A stretch of DNA of 64,000 bases from Siderastrea radians (lineage: Eukaryota > Cnidaria > Anthozoa > Scleractinia > Rhizangiidae): positions 20,824,889-20,888,888 of the forward strand of contig OZ024892.1 in assembly GCA_964017195.1 (NCBI GenBank), read 5' to 3'. Under the pieces are notes generated by a model. That model ran no database searches and had not been told where the DNA came from. It saw only the letters and a list, made by a program, of their open reading frames with translations. Each line of letters starts with the position of its first letter. The first letter of the stretch is position 1. Positions 24,301 to 34,872 of this stretch are shown here, one piece after another. The position numbers and the translations under genes were made by a program.

Positions 24301-24926
24301 AAAACCTGCCCAAGAGCTAGCACAGGAGCCATCAACCGAGAATGCACCGGCATCAGCACTTCAATGTCATCAAAATCGCCTAGCCTTGTCGGAAATAACG
24401 ACTTAAGGAAATCATGTAAAGTACTTTCGTCCCATTCCTTCAGAAACTGGGCCCCTGAAACAACGTGACCGTTTTGCATGAGCCATGCCCGGGCTCCCTG
24501 CCGGGGAACATTTTCGTGTTGTGGTCCGCCAAGCAAAACAACGTCCTTAATAAAAGGTCCATGCGGTGTCTTACTGCTGGGTTTGCCCTTCTTGCGAACC
24601 CTTGTGTTGTTAAAATTGTAAGACAACCGAAAGCGTGGAGTCGCAGAATTCGTGCTACTTCTTTGCCCTTGTTGAGAAGATTGCTCTCTGACGTGTGCAG
24701 AATTGGTGCTACTACTTTGCCCTTCCTGAGGAGATTGCTCTCTAGCTTGTGCAACTGGCTGAACTGAGCTTCGCCTGAAAATCCTGGCAACTTCTCCTTC
24801 AACATTTGATCGCCCACCGTTGTTTTCCTCGGGTGCATGAGGTCTGTCTGGCTGGCTTTCTACACGCTGTAGTTCCCTGCCCAGTCTTCCGATGTTATCA
24901 AGTAACTGTCTTACAATGGGGTTCAT
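21370..24926 (-). pseudogene. HECT-domain ubiquitin-ligase-like protein (G2E3-like), E4 cargo
   Basis: Three minus-strand exons with good GT-AG signals and continuous phase: 24926-24189, 23022-22962 and 22574-21529, giving 614 codons before TAA (21531-21529). Exon 1 has a Ser/Gln-rich region and a conserved block (VPRQGARAWLMQNGHVVSGA, KEWDE, LKSLFP) of unknown role. From about residue 405 the HECT N-lobe is clear (PRLTLEVCFYGE, GGPRREFFRL, YFAGIVMALSVLQNG). The stop falls just before the C-lobe. Reading on in the same frame to 21370 gives SANTCSNTLHLP, with the catalytic-cysteine motif of HECT ligases. HECT enzymes pass ubiquitin from E2 to substrate through that cysteine, so as written the product lacks it. 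The start is inside the E4 terminus, about 150 bp from the palindromic array, which suggests a promoter in the terminal repeat. A read-through product is possible but unsupported. Confidence 0.82.
23501..23658. mobile_element. Small palindromic MITE in HECT gene intron
   Basis: AACAATAGAGCTCTGCTGTC is mirrored near 23637-23657, with inner arms GATAGGTTCCCTCG and ATTTGATGTTCA also mirrored. It sits in the intron between exons 1 and 2. Confidence 0.75.
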
Positions 24927-25078
24927 CTTTAAATTGAGCGTACCTTCCGTATTATAGCCTCCCTGATGAGAATCGTCCCTTCGAACCTTCGACGTATTGG
25001 GCGCGAAAATAAGGGCGAAAGGAGTTCTGGGAAAGCAAATACATCCCACTGTTCTCTGCGCCCCCACCCAAAAACAAA

Positions 25079-25315
25079 CTCGCTAGCGAGAAATTGAAAA
25101 CTCGCTAGCGAGAAATTAAAAACTCGCTAGCGAGAAATTAAAAACTCACTAGCGAGAAATTGAAAACTCGCTAGCGAGAAATTAAAAACTCGCTAGCGAG
25201 AAATTAAAAACTCGCTAGCGAGAAAGTGAAAACTCGCTAGCGAGAAATTGAAAACTCGCTAGCGAGAAAATGAAACTCGCTAGCGAGAAGATAAAAACTC
25301 GCTAGCGAAAACTGA
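25079..25315 (-). repeat. E4 right terminal array of palindromic CTCGCTAGCGAG
   Basis: About eleven units, ten with the perfect 12-bp palindrome, in inverted orientation to the left array. It is located immediately upstream of the HECT gene start. Confidence 0.95.
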
Positions 25316-25515
25316 AGCTTTTCTAAAGCAACTCAACCACAGCTATCCAGAACTCGACCATCTATTTCCAAAACTGACCATATAATTTTTGTTACTCGAC
25401 CGTACATTTCCAAAACTGACCATATCATCTTTCTAACTCGATGATATTGGAAGCCGTTTGGACCGGTATTTACAAGTCGATAGGCTTTTGGCAGTGACGG
25501 CTTGCCATAGACTTG

Positions 25516-27440
25516 GACATCTAAGTCACCCTCATATCAAGGTCTTCGAACACCTTTAAGAGTGATAGCGGGTTGCTGCGGCTCGCTTGGAATTATTATC
25601 TTGGAATTATCTTTCCCTTTTGCTTAACCGATCAACCGACCGACCGACCCACTTTCCCGAGGATGGGGGCGATGGGTGGGGGGGGGGGGGGGATTAGAAA
25701 CCCACTTAAGGGAAATCTCTTCATGTTGGGGGATTAAGGGTTCAAACGTCCCCCTTCTTTTAGCCTTCAACCCCGGCTGCGCCCTCATTTTGTTGGCTCA
25801 CGCTCTTTGCGTTTTTGGCGTTTGCAAACTTTATGACTCGGCCAAACTCATTCAACATTATTCAACAATCTTGAACACAACTTTGTTGTGCGATATTGAA
25901 CAAGGTGGGCAAACGAATTCAATACTTTTGATCACACCTGGAAACATAGAAAAAGTTGAATCAATATTACAGAACATCATTGCACAGGGTGGCAGACCTG
26001 AGAACAAAAGAAAAGTCGACAAAACTGTGAAACATCATTAAGCTGGAAGGCCAAACTTGTTTTTAAAATTCAACAGCGTTGATCGGTGTTGAATAGAACG
26101 TTGAACCCCCCAGTTAACCGTTTTGTAGTTTTCTTCACTGTTGGAAGCTTTAAAAAAAGACTGCACGCACTACAGTGTCAGTCGAGCAGAGTCGTTTTTC
26201 GTTGGTGCCTGTTGAGCATCGAAAGCGGAAAACCCAAGACTCATAAAAAGTCATCCAAGTTAAGCCCGTAGTGGGTTGTATTTTCTGCCACAGGACAACG
26301 CTCTGAAGAGGCTCTGACTGTAAATATCGAGAATCGGTGGACAGGCTCAAAAAATCGAAAATCCTGATAACTTGCCAGACGAACACGTTTGGGGAGCTAT
26401 CTTAAAAAATATTATTTAAACTTTCTGAAACTCTATTGTTTTCGAGAAATTCGGGAAAACGGTTTTGCTTAATTAATTATGCAGAAATCAGGCTCAGAAT
26501 TAAGAGAATTGCGTGCGCTTGCTTTTAAACAATTTGCAACGCTATATAACAATTTTAATTTTAAATGATAGCCATACTCTTTTACTTTCTAACAATGGGA
26601 GTTGCTTGGAGTTTCGCTTTATTTATGCGGATTGGTGGCTCTTTGGAACAAAGGCATTTTACGCACTTCGGAAGAAGGCAAAAATTGGGTAACTTCAGAG
26701 GCTTAGAATGGGCCTTGGTATGTGTAATATCAAATTGAAATAAGTACTGTGATAAAGTTCGGTCCTGATACTATTATGATATGAAATAAAAAATCTGGGC
26801 AATTCCGGCTCGCGCTGACAAAAACAAAAATTCGCGGACCAGTGTTGCCAATATTTGCATAATTCACCTAACAGGAAATATGAAGTATTAATGGGAGGAC
26901 GACTTGAAATATGACAAATCCTTTACCGTAACTACTTTCAGATAGTCTTACTACTTGATCTTGCTTTTGCTGGTATCCCTCTTTATCTTTCTAAAAAATT
27001 GCAATTGAATTTGGAAAATTGTTGGTGAAATTAGAGTGCAGTGAGTAATGATATTTCGTCATGACTAAACTCTGAAGCACCAATGGCCCCTCTTTGTTAT
27101 ACTTTATTATTTGCAGTTTCGTCGGGAAATTATTAATCTCCACGAAAATTTGCATGGTTTCTTTTACAAATCATTTAAATTGACGAACGCGTATAAATTG
27201 AGAACTAAAAAAGGAGTCTACTTGGGCCGTGTTAGCAAGGAAAACAAAAGCATTACTCATTACTTATTTATTCCCTGAGAACCCGAGTACGAGTTTTGAT
27301 TTTTTATTAATGTCTAATCTCCGTAAATAAGTGTTTGTGCGTTAGTGTACACTAGCACGTAAATACAAACAAGAACCAGGTAAAAATAAAAATGAGGTTT
27401 AAAGTATCACCACTGCCTTATCTGAAAGTCTTTGAATGCC
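25516..27440. other. E1 interior, right side; coral-type repeats, no gene
   Basis: Starts with AAGTCACCCTC and CTTCGAACACCTTT, which pair imperfectly with 7163-7183 across E4. Around 25840-25910 and 26060-26110 there are TTCAACA-rich segments (CATTCAACATTATTCAACA). No recognised frame was found. Confidence 0.5.
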
Positions 27441-27800
27441 AGGAATCGATACTAATAAGTCGATTCAGTGTTCTCTAAAACTTCTTTCCCCGAAACCTGT
27501 AGCCCAAGCCGCTCCCCACCCTCACCCCAACAAAACGAAAAAAGAATTTTAAGAGCGAACAGGAAATTTTTATGCCTGACTTTGTATTTTAATCTAGCCA
27601 TAGTATATAATATAGCGTTCATTAACTGTGCGACTTCTTGGAAAACCAACGGAGAATATATTTTTAAAACCCCCTTTGCCCTGCCCATCAGCTAAAAGCT
27701 CAGTCTAGGGTATGTCACGCAACCAAGGTGCGCTTTTTTCAGTTGCACAGATTTCAAGGTACTCATCGAACCCAATCTACTGAGAATCTTCGCTCAGTCA
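27441..27800 (-). repeat. E1 right inverted arm, inner part
   Basis: Inverted match to 6625-6850 and 3288-3414. It contains the uninterrupted counterpart of the E2 target at 27661-27668. Confidence 0.85.
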
Positions 27801-27970
27801 TTAAAGTGCTACTATGATCAAAAATATGAATTTTTTGTTCTCACCATATTTCGAAAATATAAGTACATATTACTCACCGTGCAAAGTTTTACGTCGAAAT
27901 TCGTACGGGAAGTCCAATTATTTTAACTGTAATTTTCGAATTCGGCTTGCCGCCATTACTTAATTCAAAA

Positions 27971-28108
27971 ATGACCGGGACGAGTTGGGCCGAGATGGCC
28001 GAGAGAGGAAGTGACGTCGAAGTCTCAACGCAACAAAACAAACGTGGCTACTTTCTTATGCATTCGGAGAGGTGTGAGGGTTCGCAAGTTTCATTTCTTC
28101 GATTTTGA
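27971..28108 (+). CDS. Short open frame in E3, unrecognised
   Basis: 45 codons from ATG (MTGTSWAEMAERGSDV onward), beginning about 165 bp from the E3 terminus. I do not recognise it. Its position near a transposon end and its non-repetitive composition make it a candidate first exon of a lost E3 gene, but it could equally be chance. Confidence 0.2.
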   Translation: MTGTSWAEMAERGSDVEVSTQQNKRGYFLMHSERCEGSQVSFLRF

Positions 28109-28485
28109 GATGCAGGATGCGTGGTCGGCGCTCTGGTGTTGAAGACTACGGCAAAGAAAGCATCGATGAATCGGAAATTTCCATTCGCAGTTCACCGACG
28201 AGTGGGTACGTTTATTTTAAGCGGAAAAGCTTCGTTTGCGTGGCTGACCGGAAGGACTTCAATCCTGTTGGACACTGTTTGTTCTGTGCATTTTTACGGC
28301 TGAATGTTTTAGTCAAGCATTTTATTAGGAAGGTGCAAGGAAATATTTAAAACTGGGATCAGTTCCAGCCATCAGGAAGAAAAACATCAGAAATCATATC
28401 TGAGCGGGATCGTCGAATGGTGAGCGAATATTTATTTGCCGTTTGTGCTAACATCACATGTACGGTAATGCATGGTTCAATTTTA

Positions 28486-29350
28486 CCTGTTACCATCCCC
28501 CCCGGGCAACCCCTGGGACAAGTCCAGCTCTTGGGGCCCGGGGGTGGGGAATTGTTTGAAACGGTTTTGTCCCGGGGGTAGGGGGCGGGGCAAATCGAAA
28601 ATAACTTCTCGTTTTTCTTGTGAAGCACGTCACTAGCTTGTCGCTTCTCAGTTGACACAATGGCGTCGGACCACGTAGAGAAGACTGCCTATTTCCAGGG
28701 AAAATCTCTAGAATTTGTAGCAGACTGGTTGGAGAAGAATAATCTCTCGAAATTAAAATCTGTATTCAAATGCACGTTTATTATAAATTGTTAAACGAAG
28801 GTGCGTTTGATGCGTACTCCAATGGATGGCGTTCATCTCAAACATAGAAATATTTCTTCAGCGTATTTGTATGAAACAGATGCACGGCTTTATATTAAAC
28901 AGAGATCTCAGTCCAGTGTTCGTGTGAAACAAGCTAAGAAAAACTCCTTTAAAATGCTGTCATCAATTTGCTCACCGGACCTCTTTTGTGCATGTGCTAT
29001 ATTTAGAATAAAACACGCGGTGAAGAACATTTCTTTCCCCGCCAGTGCGGTTGGACTTTTTTCTTCCGTTTTCTTTTTCAACGTAGTGTCCACGTTTTTT
29101 AATACTATGTAATATCCTTCGTTCAGTAAATTCTAGAAAAGCGTTTAAGTTCTTGTCAAAACATCTGGTTGTCCTATTGTACGGAAATCAATTTTGAACA
29201 CAAAACAACGTATTTGTGGTCGCTGAGAAGTCCCGGGGGTGGGGAATTGTCTCTTTCTGCTTGCCCGGGGTGGGGAATAGACCACCAAGTAAGAAAAAAA
29301 TTGCAAATCCCCGGGGGTGTGCCTTGGGGGGGATGGTAACAGGTAGAATT
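28486..29350. repeat. GC-rich inverted repeat pair inside E3
   Basis: CTGTTACCATCCCCCCCGGG near 28488 is mirrored near 29310-29345. Both flanks carry CCCGGGGGTGGGGAATTGT-type text (28545 and 29232). This is probably the two ends, or two copies, of another short element. Confidence 0.6.
28660..28797 (+). CDS. Short open frame in E3, unrecognised
   Basis: 45 codons from ATG (MASDHVEKTAYFQGKSLEFV, then an acidic/basic helix-like stretch LEKNNLSKLKSVF). It may be a first coding exon, since a GT lies after AAATCT near 28766. No function can be assigned. Confidence 0.2.
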
Positions 29351-30424
29351 GGACCCTGCATAAGATACACATTTCCGCACACACCTAAGAGATACTTCGC
29401 TCCGTTGTCTTGTGCATATACATGTATAAGTCCCAACAGATTTCGGCTTAACTGCATAATATATGCCCCTTCACATGAGCTATTTTCTGTGTCGTCGCCA
29501 AGCCGGCTCCGCGATACGCAGAAATTATTTTTATTCAACTTGGTACGTTGTACGCGGTAAGCAGAAAATAGGAAAACATTACCGTGTATTCCCCGTACTG
29601 CAAACGTTCGTGGATAACAGAATATCACCGTGTATTCCTCGTTCATTAAACGAGAAGATTACTCGAAATTTCTTTGAATTACTCGGCCTCATATAACGTG
29701 AAAATGTAAACAACCGAGCTTAATCGACAATAACAAACCTTACTGTGTATTGCTTATTCTTCAAGTTTTACTGTGTAGCCCGCTCCTAATATCCCTCGTA
29801 CATTTCAATTTATCTCTCTCGGCGTACCGCGTAGCCAGCTCCTAACAATGTAACTCTTTTATACTTCAATTAATTTCTCTTGGCGTACGGCGTAGCGAAT
29901 TCCCAAACTGACAAAGTCTTACATAATTAGCTATAATTTCTTGAGCCTTTCGCCGCGTTCGGGGTAGCCACTTCTCTCAGTAACGCTTTCGATGTGACCA
30001 GCGTAGTCAACAGTTTATACCTAAACTTCTGATGGTAAATCAGAGTTTATCTCTATTAATTCGCATTTGCTTGTTTACTAGGTAGTAAGATTACCGTGTT
30101 TGCACAATTACACGGGCGATTCGCGACATCACTTCGCTTACGTGAATTTATTTTCCTCGACTTTTTGTCTCATCTATAAAATTCTGAATGTATGTTAGGC
30201 TCGGGGCTTTCTGTAGTTATTAAAAAAACTTTCATGAAGCGTTATGTGAGCTTTTCTTTTAGAAGGGAGAGCTTATTATTATAGGATTTATTATTTATTT
30301 ATTTATTAACTGCAATTTAGGATACTGCAACAAATCTCTGAACATAACAACAACAAACCCAACTCGTGTCGGCAAGAAAAGAAAAACAGCTGACGGACCC
30401 CAACACGACAGACATGCGAAACAG

Positions 30425-30599
30425 TTAAATTTGTTGTATTATCGGAAAGATTTCGGTGTTTGTGATTTGGGATAATTGGGATATTTGTTCGGCTTCTTGA
30501 TCCATTCTTGCATTGTTTGAGACGGCTTCCTCTTCGGTAGCGAGAGGCTCGAAACTGTCATCGTATGGCGCCACTTCTGCGAGTTCGCCGACTTCGCCA
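30425..30599 (-). CDS. Acidic C-terminal coding remnant in E3, unrecognised
   Basis: A minus-strand frame without ATG reads about 57 codons (EVGELAEVAPYDDSFEPLAT, then Glu/Gln-rich) to TAA at 30427-30425. An AG acceptor-like site precedes it. It may be a terminal exon of a decayed E3-borne gene. Confidence 0.25.
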
Positions 30600-30982
30600 A
30601 AAAAATAAAAAACTTTGTTCTAAATCGCTCTCAAAATAACTGCACGACAAATTCGAAGGAAAACACATCCATATAATGCAATGTTTGGCTCTCTATTTTC
30701 GACTCTTTATTATACTCTTCGTGGCGATGGTTGAGACTTCTACGTCACGAGCAAAATTCACGTGGTTAGAGATAAGACCGCTTCTATGAAATTCGCGGGT
30801 TTCTCTTTTGCGAACTGAGTAATGGCGGACGGGTTTAACGCGGTTTTGGGACATCTATTCCTGGGCCGTGTAAGCATATATTGATCTAATTTATCGCGAT
30901 CCATATAATATGGCATCTATTGAACAATTTGAAGTTTAAAAAAGTTGAAAACAAAACAAGAAATTTTCATCGTAGTAGCACT

Positions 30983-32032
30983 TTAAAGTAGTAAACGTAG
31001 GAAGACAAAATTGGCTTATTTGAAAAAAATGAAACCTTATTCCCTAAAGACACGGGATGCACCCAAAATTTCGTTACCGCGGTACATGCATGCAGTAGTC
31101 GATTTCACTAAAACTCGTTCTAAATTAATTAGCGGCATCACCCAAAGCACGTAACAGATGTTTTTGTATTAACGACTTCTTGTTTCGCTGTTCAGTTCAG
31201 AGCTTGTTTCAAAGGAAAAACATCTTATGTACAACACTTAAGCCGCTTTCCAACGAAAATAGGAAAAGAGAATCCTCACATCAAAAACGGCGGATGTTCG
31301 GTGAAACGGCATGGCAAGTTGGGATATCCTGTCAAGTTTCCTTGCAGTTTGCTTGAATTTTATCATTAACAAGGACCACAGCTCTCATCTGTGATACAGC
31401 AACATGAAGGTTAGAGGATTTTGTGTTAAAATCGGTTATTTGCTGATCAAAACCTGCGGTAAACGTGAAGTTGTTTGTGTAGGTGTACACTGAGTTAATT
31501 AGGCTGACTTTTCTGATCGCTTGAATCGACGCATTTTGTCCAACTTTAAAATTCTATAACATCGCGTCAAAAATTTCCCCAAAAAATCCTTTTAGGAGGC
31601 AAAAGAACATCCCTTCTCCTCTTGAAATCCAGATTCTTGACGAATAATATTCGGTACCACATACCTTTTTTAGGGGTTAAACTTGATATACTTTTTATCT
31701 AGTCAAAAGTATGTCGGATAAATTTAATTAGAGCTCGTAAATAAATGAGCAGAAATTGCTGAAATTGCTTTTGACATATATTTAAACATCGTTCTACAAG
31801 TTTGGTTAATTTTTGTTGCTCTGGAGTGCTTCATTTTGTCACGCGAAGCTTTGAGATTTGCCTTAAATTTTGAGCTTCAAAAGCGGCATTTTGAGCGAAT
31901 TTCGTTAATATCGATTTTCTCGAAAATAAGTCGATTTTCAGCCAAACGAACTATGCAGTGATTTTAAGAATATGAGCGGAATTGATTTTTGTCCTGTGCC
32001 ACCAAATGTTTGACCGTTAGTAACATTCGCTC
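30983..32032 (-). repeat. E1 right inverted arm, outer part
   Basis: Inverted partner of 2196-3283, including CGTTACCGCGGTACATGCAT (about 31071-31090). It ends at 32032 with ACATTCGCTC followed by the TTAA duplication. Confidence 0.85.
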
Positions 32033-32036
32033 TTAA

Positions 32037-32335
32037 ACTCTTTGTCGCGAATTATGGAGTGTTTGTACTCGTTTTCTGTTAGATAACGGTCAATAGCAGT
32101 AACCATTACACGAAGGCTGTCAGGCTCGTAATCTTCCCCGTCTTTCTTACGAACTGTTGCGTAAAACTCCTCGAGAATTTTGTTCAGGGCCTCTGGTTCG
32201 TTCTTTTCAATACTGTCGCCATAGCCCTTTTGAGCAGCCCAAGACTTCCAGACTTTTACCCAGTTGTTTGTGCTTTGTTGAGTGTTTTTGTTCTTTGCAT
32301 TCCGCAATTTTGTTTTGTTACGGTTTCGCGACGTT
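32037..32335 (-). pseudogene. Crypton (KIAA1958-like) recombinase, N-terminal fragment
   Basis: The minus-strand frame has no ATG but starts after an acceptor-like TTGATTGACAG at about 32336. It encodes an N-terminal core-binding-like helical domain: NNWVKVWKSWAAQKGYGD, EPEALNKILEEFYATVRKKD and LRVMVTAIDRYL. This is the N-terminal region of KIAA1958/QRICH1-type Crypton-derived proteins. It is cut at codon GAG-TTT by the E1 insertion, and the next residues of the family are found at 2191-2063. Upstream lies a small tandem repeat of TCAATTTCAACTTTCTGCAC (32343-32412). Confidence 0.8.
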
Positions 32336-32526
32336 CCTGTCAATCAATTCAATTTCAACTTTCTGCACTCAATTTCAACTTTTTGTACTCAATTTCAACT
32401 TTCTGCACTTTTTGGGATTAATTGACTAAATTTTTGCATGTATTTTATTATTAACATATATAACAGTATGTTCCAGTTTCACTATTACAAAAATACCTCT
32501 TGCATCCCAAATGCCCACTCCCGGAA

Positions 32527-32529
<3 letters not shown>

Positions 32530-32567
<38 letters not shown>
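32530..32567. repeat. (TA)n microsatellite
   Basis: Pure TA run at the left border of the foldback element. Matching TA runs lie at 34776-34807 and 35038-35056. Confidence 0.95.
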
Positions 32568-32568
<1 letters not shown>

Positions 32569-32571
<3 letters not shown>

Positions 32572-34770
32572 TAAAAACTGGACTGGGTATATTGGATTTC
32601 TAGCATTTTGATTGGCTGAACGGAGCTAGGCTATCAGCTCATATACCTGCTGCGACCAAATATGGTCAATGAACACTCAACAACAAAGTGAGCTGAAAGT
32701 TTTTTCCTCGCGAGCAACCCGGCGAGAAAAATGGACGAAAGAAACCACTTGGCAGCGAAATTAAATTAAGCAGAAATTCCAACAGCGTCACCAACAAACA
32801 TCACCAACAGCGTCGTCTAACACAAGTCAAAATTGTTTGAAGAAACTGTACAGAAATAGAAATTCAAGCATTAAGCGTTGTGTTTACAATTAATTTCTTT
32901 CATCGATCGTCACGTCGGTCTTTGAAATTGAACAAACGGTAGGTTTTATCAGGAAGGCTTTCCACTTCAAAATATCAAGACAAGACATAAAATAAAACAC
33001 AATGAAATGGGGCAGGAGCATTTTAATAAAACCATCACACATTCATAGCAAGTCGGTGCGAAAATCATGAATCAGTCTAAACAAGTACTAAAACAAATAC
33101 AGCTGCAAACTACCAAGAAGGAAGGAAGGGCGAGATTTTTTTCGGCTTTACAAACGCAAAATTGACACTGGTTTACCTGCACTCGTTGTAGCTCTGTGTT
33201 CCAACAGGTCCAAATGCTCAGATAGAAATCGGATGCTTGTTCCGTTTAAATTTCTTTTCTCATTTTTCCGTTCTTTCTTGATTTTTTTAAAGAGTGGTTA
33301 AGTTTTTAATAAAACAATTATTTACTCGGGCTTACTGGATATCAAATGATTATAACCAACTCGGCGCATATATATATATTTAACAATTATTCTACGAGGG
33401 CGCGCTGGATATCGAATGATAGATAACCAACGAGGCGCGTAGCGCCGAGTTGGTTATAATCATTTGATATCCAGCAAGCCCAAGTAGAATAATTGTTTTA
33501 TTAAAAACTTAACCACTATTTAAAAAACAAAATAAAGAAAGAACGGGAAAAATGAGAAAAGAAATAAAAAGGGAACAAGAATCGATCACATGACTGAACG
33601 AAAAAGGCGCCAAAACCTTGCGAAGTGTTGCAGCGTTTCATTGCAAAGCTGAATGAATCAATGAAAACTGCTCGAAAGTGAGCAAAGTGGCACAAGTTTT
33701 GGAAAAAAATCTTTAATTGTTGGCTCTGAAATATGGTACATGTTTGATTTTTTCGTGAAACATTATTGTACTCATCGTTCAAAGCGGATCGAAGCTGCAC
33801 AATTTCACCATGTTAGCTGCTGGAGTTGAAACTGAACAAGTTTGTAAACTGTTCGCACAACGGAGCCATCATGTGCGTGTTTGATCGAACTGAAGACAGA
33901 ACAGATTTGAACTGGAAGAGGTAATTTCTATGCATCTCAGAAGCAAGATTACTGTAGCGAGGAACATTAGAATTCACCATCATAGTTTGATAAACGCAAA
34001 GCGCAAAATGCAGTTGTTCTCGGTTTAGAGGTTGCGGACGAAATGGTAAAAACAACATTCAAACAACTGGAAAAGCGATTCAACTCCGTTTACATGGCAT
34101 TCGATTTCTATCTGAGCATTTGGACCTGTTGGAACACAGAGCTACCACGAGTGCAGGTAAACCAGCGTCAATTTTGCGTGTTAAAGCCGAAAAAAATCTC
34201 GCCTTTCCTTCCTTCTTGGTAGTTTGCAGCTGTACTTTTTTCCTAGTACTACTTGTTTAGACTGGTTCACGATCTTCTCATCGACTCGCCATGAATGTGT
34301 GATAGTTTTTATTACTGAAATGCTCCTGCCCCAATTCACTGTGTTTTATTTTATGTCTTGTCTTGATATTTTGAAGTGGAAAGCCTTCCTGATAAAACCT
34401 ACCGTTTGTTCAATTTCAAAGACCGACGTGACGATCGATGAAAGAAATTAATTGTAAACACAACGCTTAATGCTTGAATTTCTATTTCTGTACAGTTTCT
34501 TCAAACAATTTTGACTTGTGTTAGACGACGCTGTTGGTGATGTTTGTTGGTGACGCTGTTGGAATTTCTGCTTAATTTAATTTCGCTGCCAAGTGGTTTC
34601 TTTCGTCCATTTTTCTCGCCGGGTTGCTCGCGAGGAAAAAACTTTCAGCTCACTTTGTTGTTGAGTGTTCATTGACCATATTTGGTCGCAGCAGGTATAT
34701 GAGCTGATAGCCTAGCTCCGTTCAACCAATCAAAATGCTAGAAATCCAATATACCTAGTCCAGTTTTTAA

Positions 34771-34772
<2 letters not shown>
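32569..34772. mobile_element. 2.2 kb foldback element between TA runs
   Basis: The left arm 32569 to about 33235 recurs inverted at about 34095-34772 with high identity (for example GCATTTTGATTGGCTGAACG against the same text near 34719-34738). A second palindrome (about 33229-33590) is nested at the left inner side. No transposase frame was found. The ends abut (TA)n, so the duplication cannot be read. Confidence 0.85.
33229..33590. repeat. Nested palindrome within the foldback
   Basis: GGATATCAAATGATTATAAC is mirrored around 33440-33480, with outer arms TTCTTTTCTCATTTTTCC and GGGAAAAATGAGAAAAGAA. It is a separate, younger palindromic insertion. Confidence 0.8.
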
Positions 34773-34809
<37 letters not shown>

Positions 34810-34872
34810 CCAAAAAATGGAGTGAAATCCTCATCTACTACAAAGTGCTCAATAGCTGAACTAGAGCGGTGA

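Larger units (their letters stand above)
7185..25509. mobile_element. E4: IS3EU-like DNA transposon with integrase and HECT genes
   Basis: Both ends begin TATGGCAAGCCGTCACTGCC and the inverted similarity continues about 400 bp into a tandem array. The 6-bp duplication GACTTG lies at 7179-7184 and 25510-25515. Without the nested E5 the element is about 9 kb. It carries two genes that start just inside each terminus and point inward: a DDE integrase-like transposase (plus, left) and a HECT-type ubiquitin-ligase-like protein (minus, right). The 6-bp duplication and TATGG-type end agree with what I recall of the eukaryotic IS3EU superfamily, so that name is a recollection rather than a search result. 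Frameshift and nonsense lesions in both genes indicate a dead copy. Confidence 0.85.
27805..30982. mobile_element. E3: TTAA element inserted in the E1 right arm
   Basis: Termini AGTGCTACTATGATCAAAA and, inverted, AGTGCTACTACGATGAAAA are flanked by TTAA at 27801-27804 and 30983-30986. The matching region of the left E1 arm (3284-3287) has a single TTAA with continuous sequence, so insertion is directly documented. A 505-bp element at 48865-49369 has closely related ends. Only short open frames are present; see 27971, 28660 and 30425. Confidence 0.85.
2196..32032. mobile_element. E1: TTAA-flanked composite element with long inverted arms
   Basis: Left end GAGCAAATGTTGCTAA and right end (reverse complement) GAGCGAATGTTACTAA are flanked by TTAA at 2192-2195 and 32033-32036. 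The inverted arms cover roughly 2196-3414 plus 6625-6850 on the left and 27440-27800 plus 30983-32032 on the right. Examples are the segment around 3175-3230 against 31058-31100, and 6626-6700 against 27590-27660. The insertion splits a Crypton reading frame. Once E2, E3 and E4 are removed, E1 is about 5 kb with no recognisable transposase, so it is probably non-autonomous. TTAA duplications are used by piggyBac and Kolobok. The terminal bases do not settle which; the superfamily is left open. Confidence 0.85.

Noticed and set aside
29145..29696. Overlapping open frames of 68-152 codons on both strands
   Set aside because: They coincide with the GC-rich inverted repeat of E3; no recognisable motif and no splice context.
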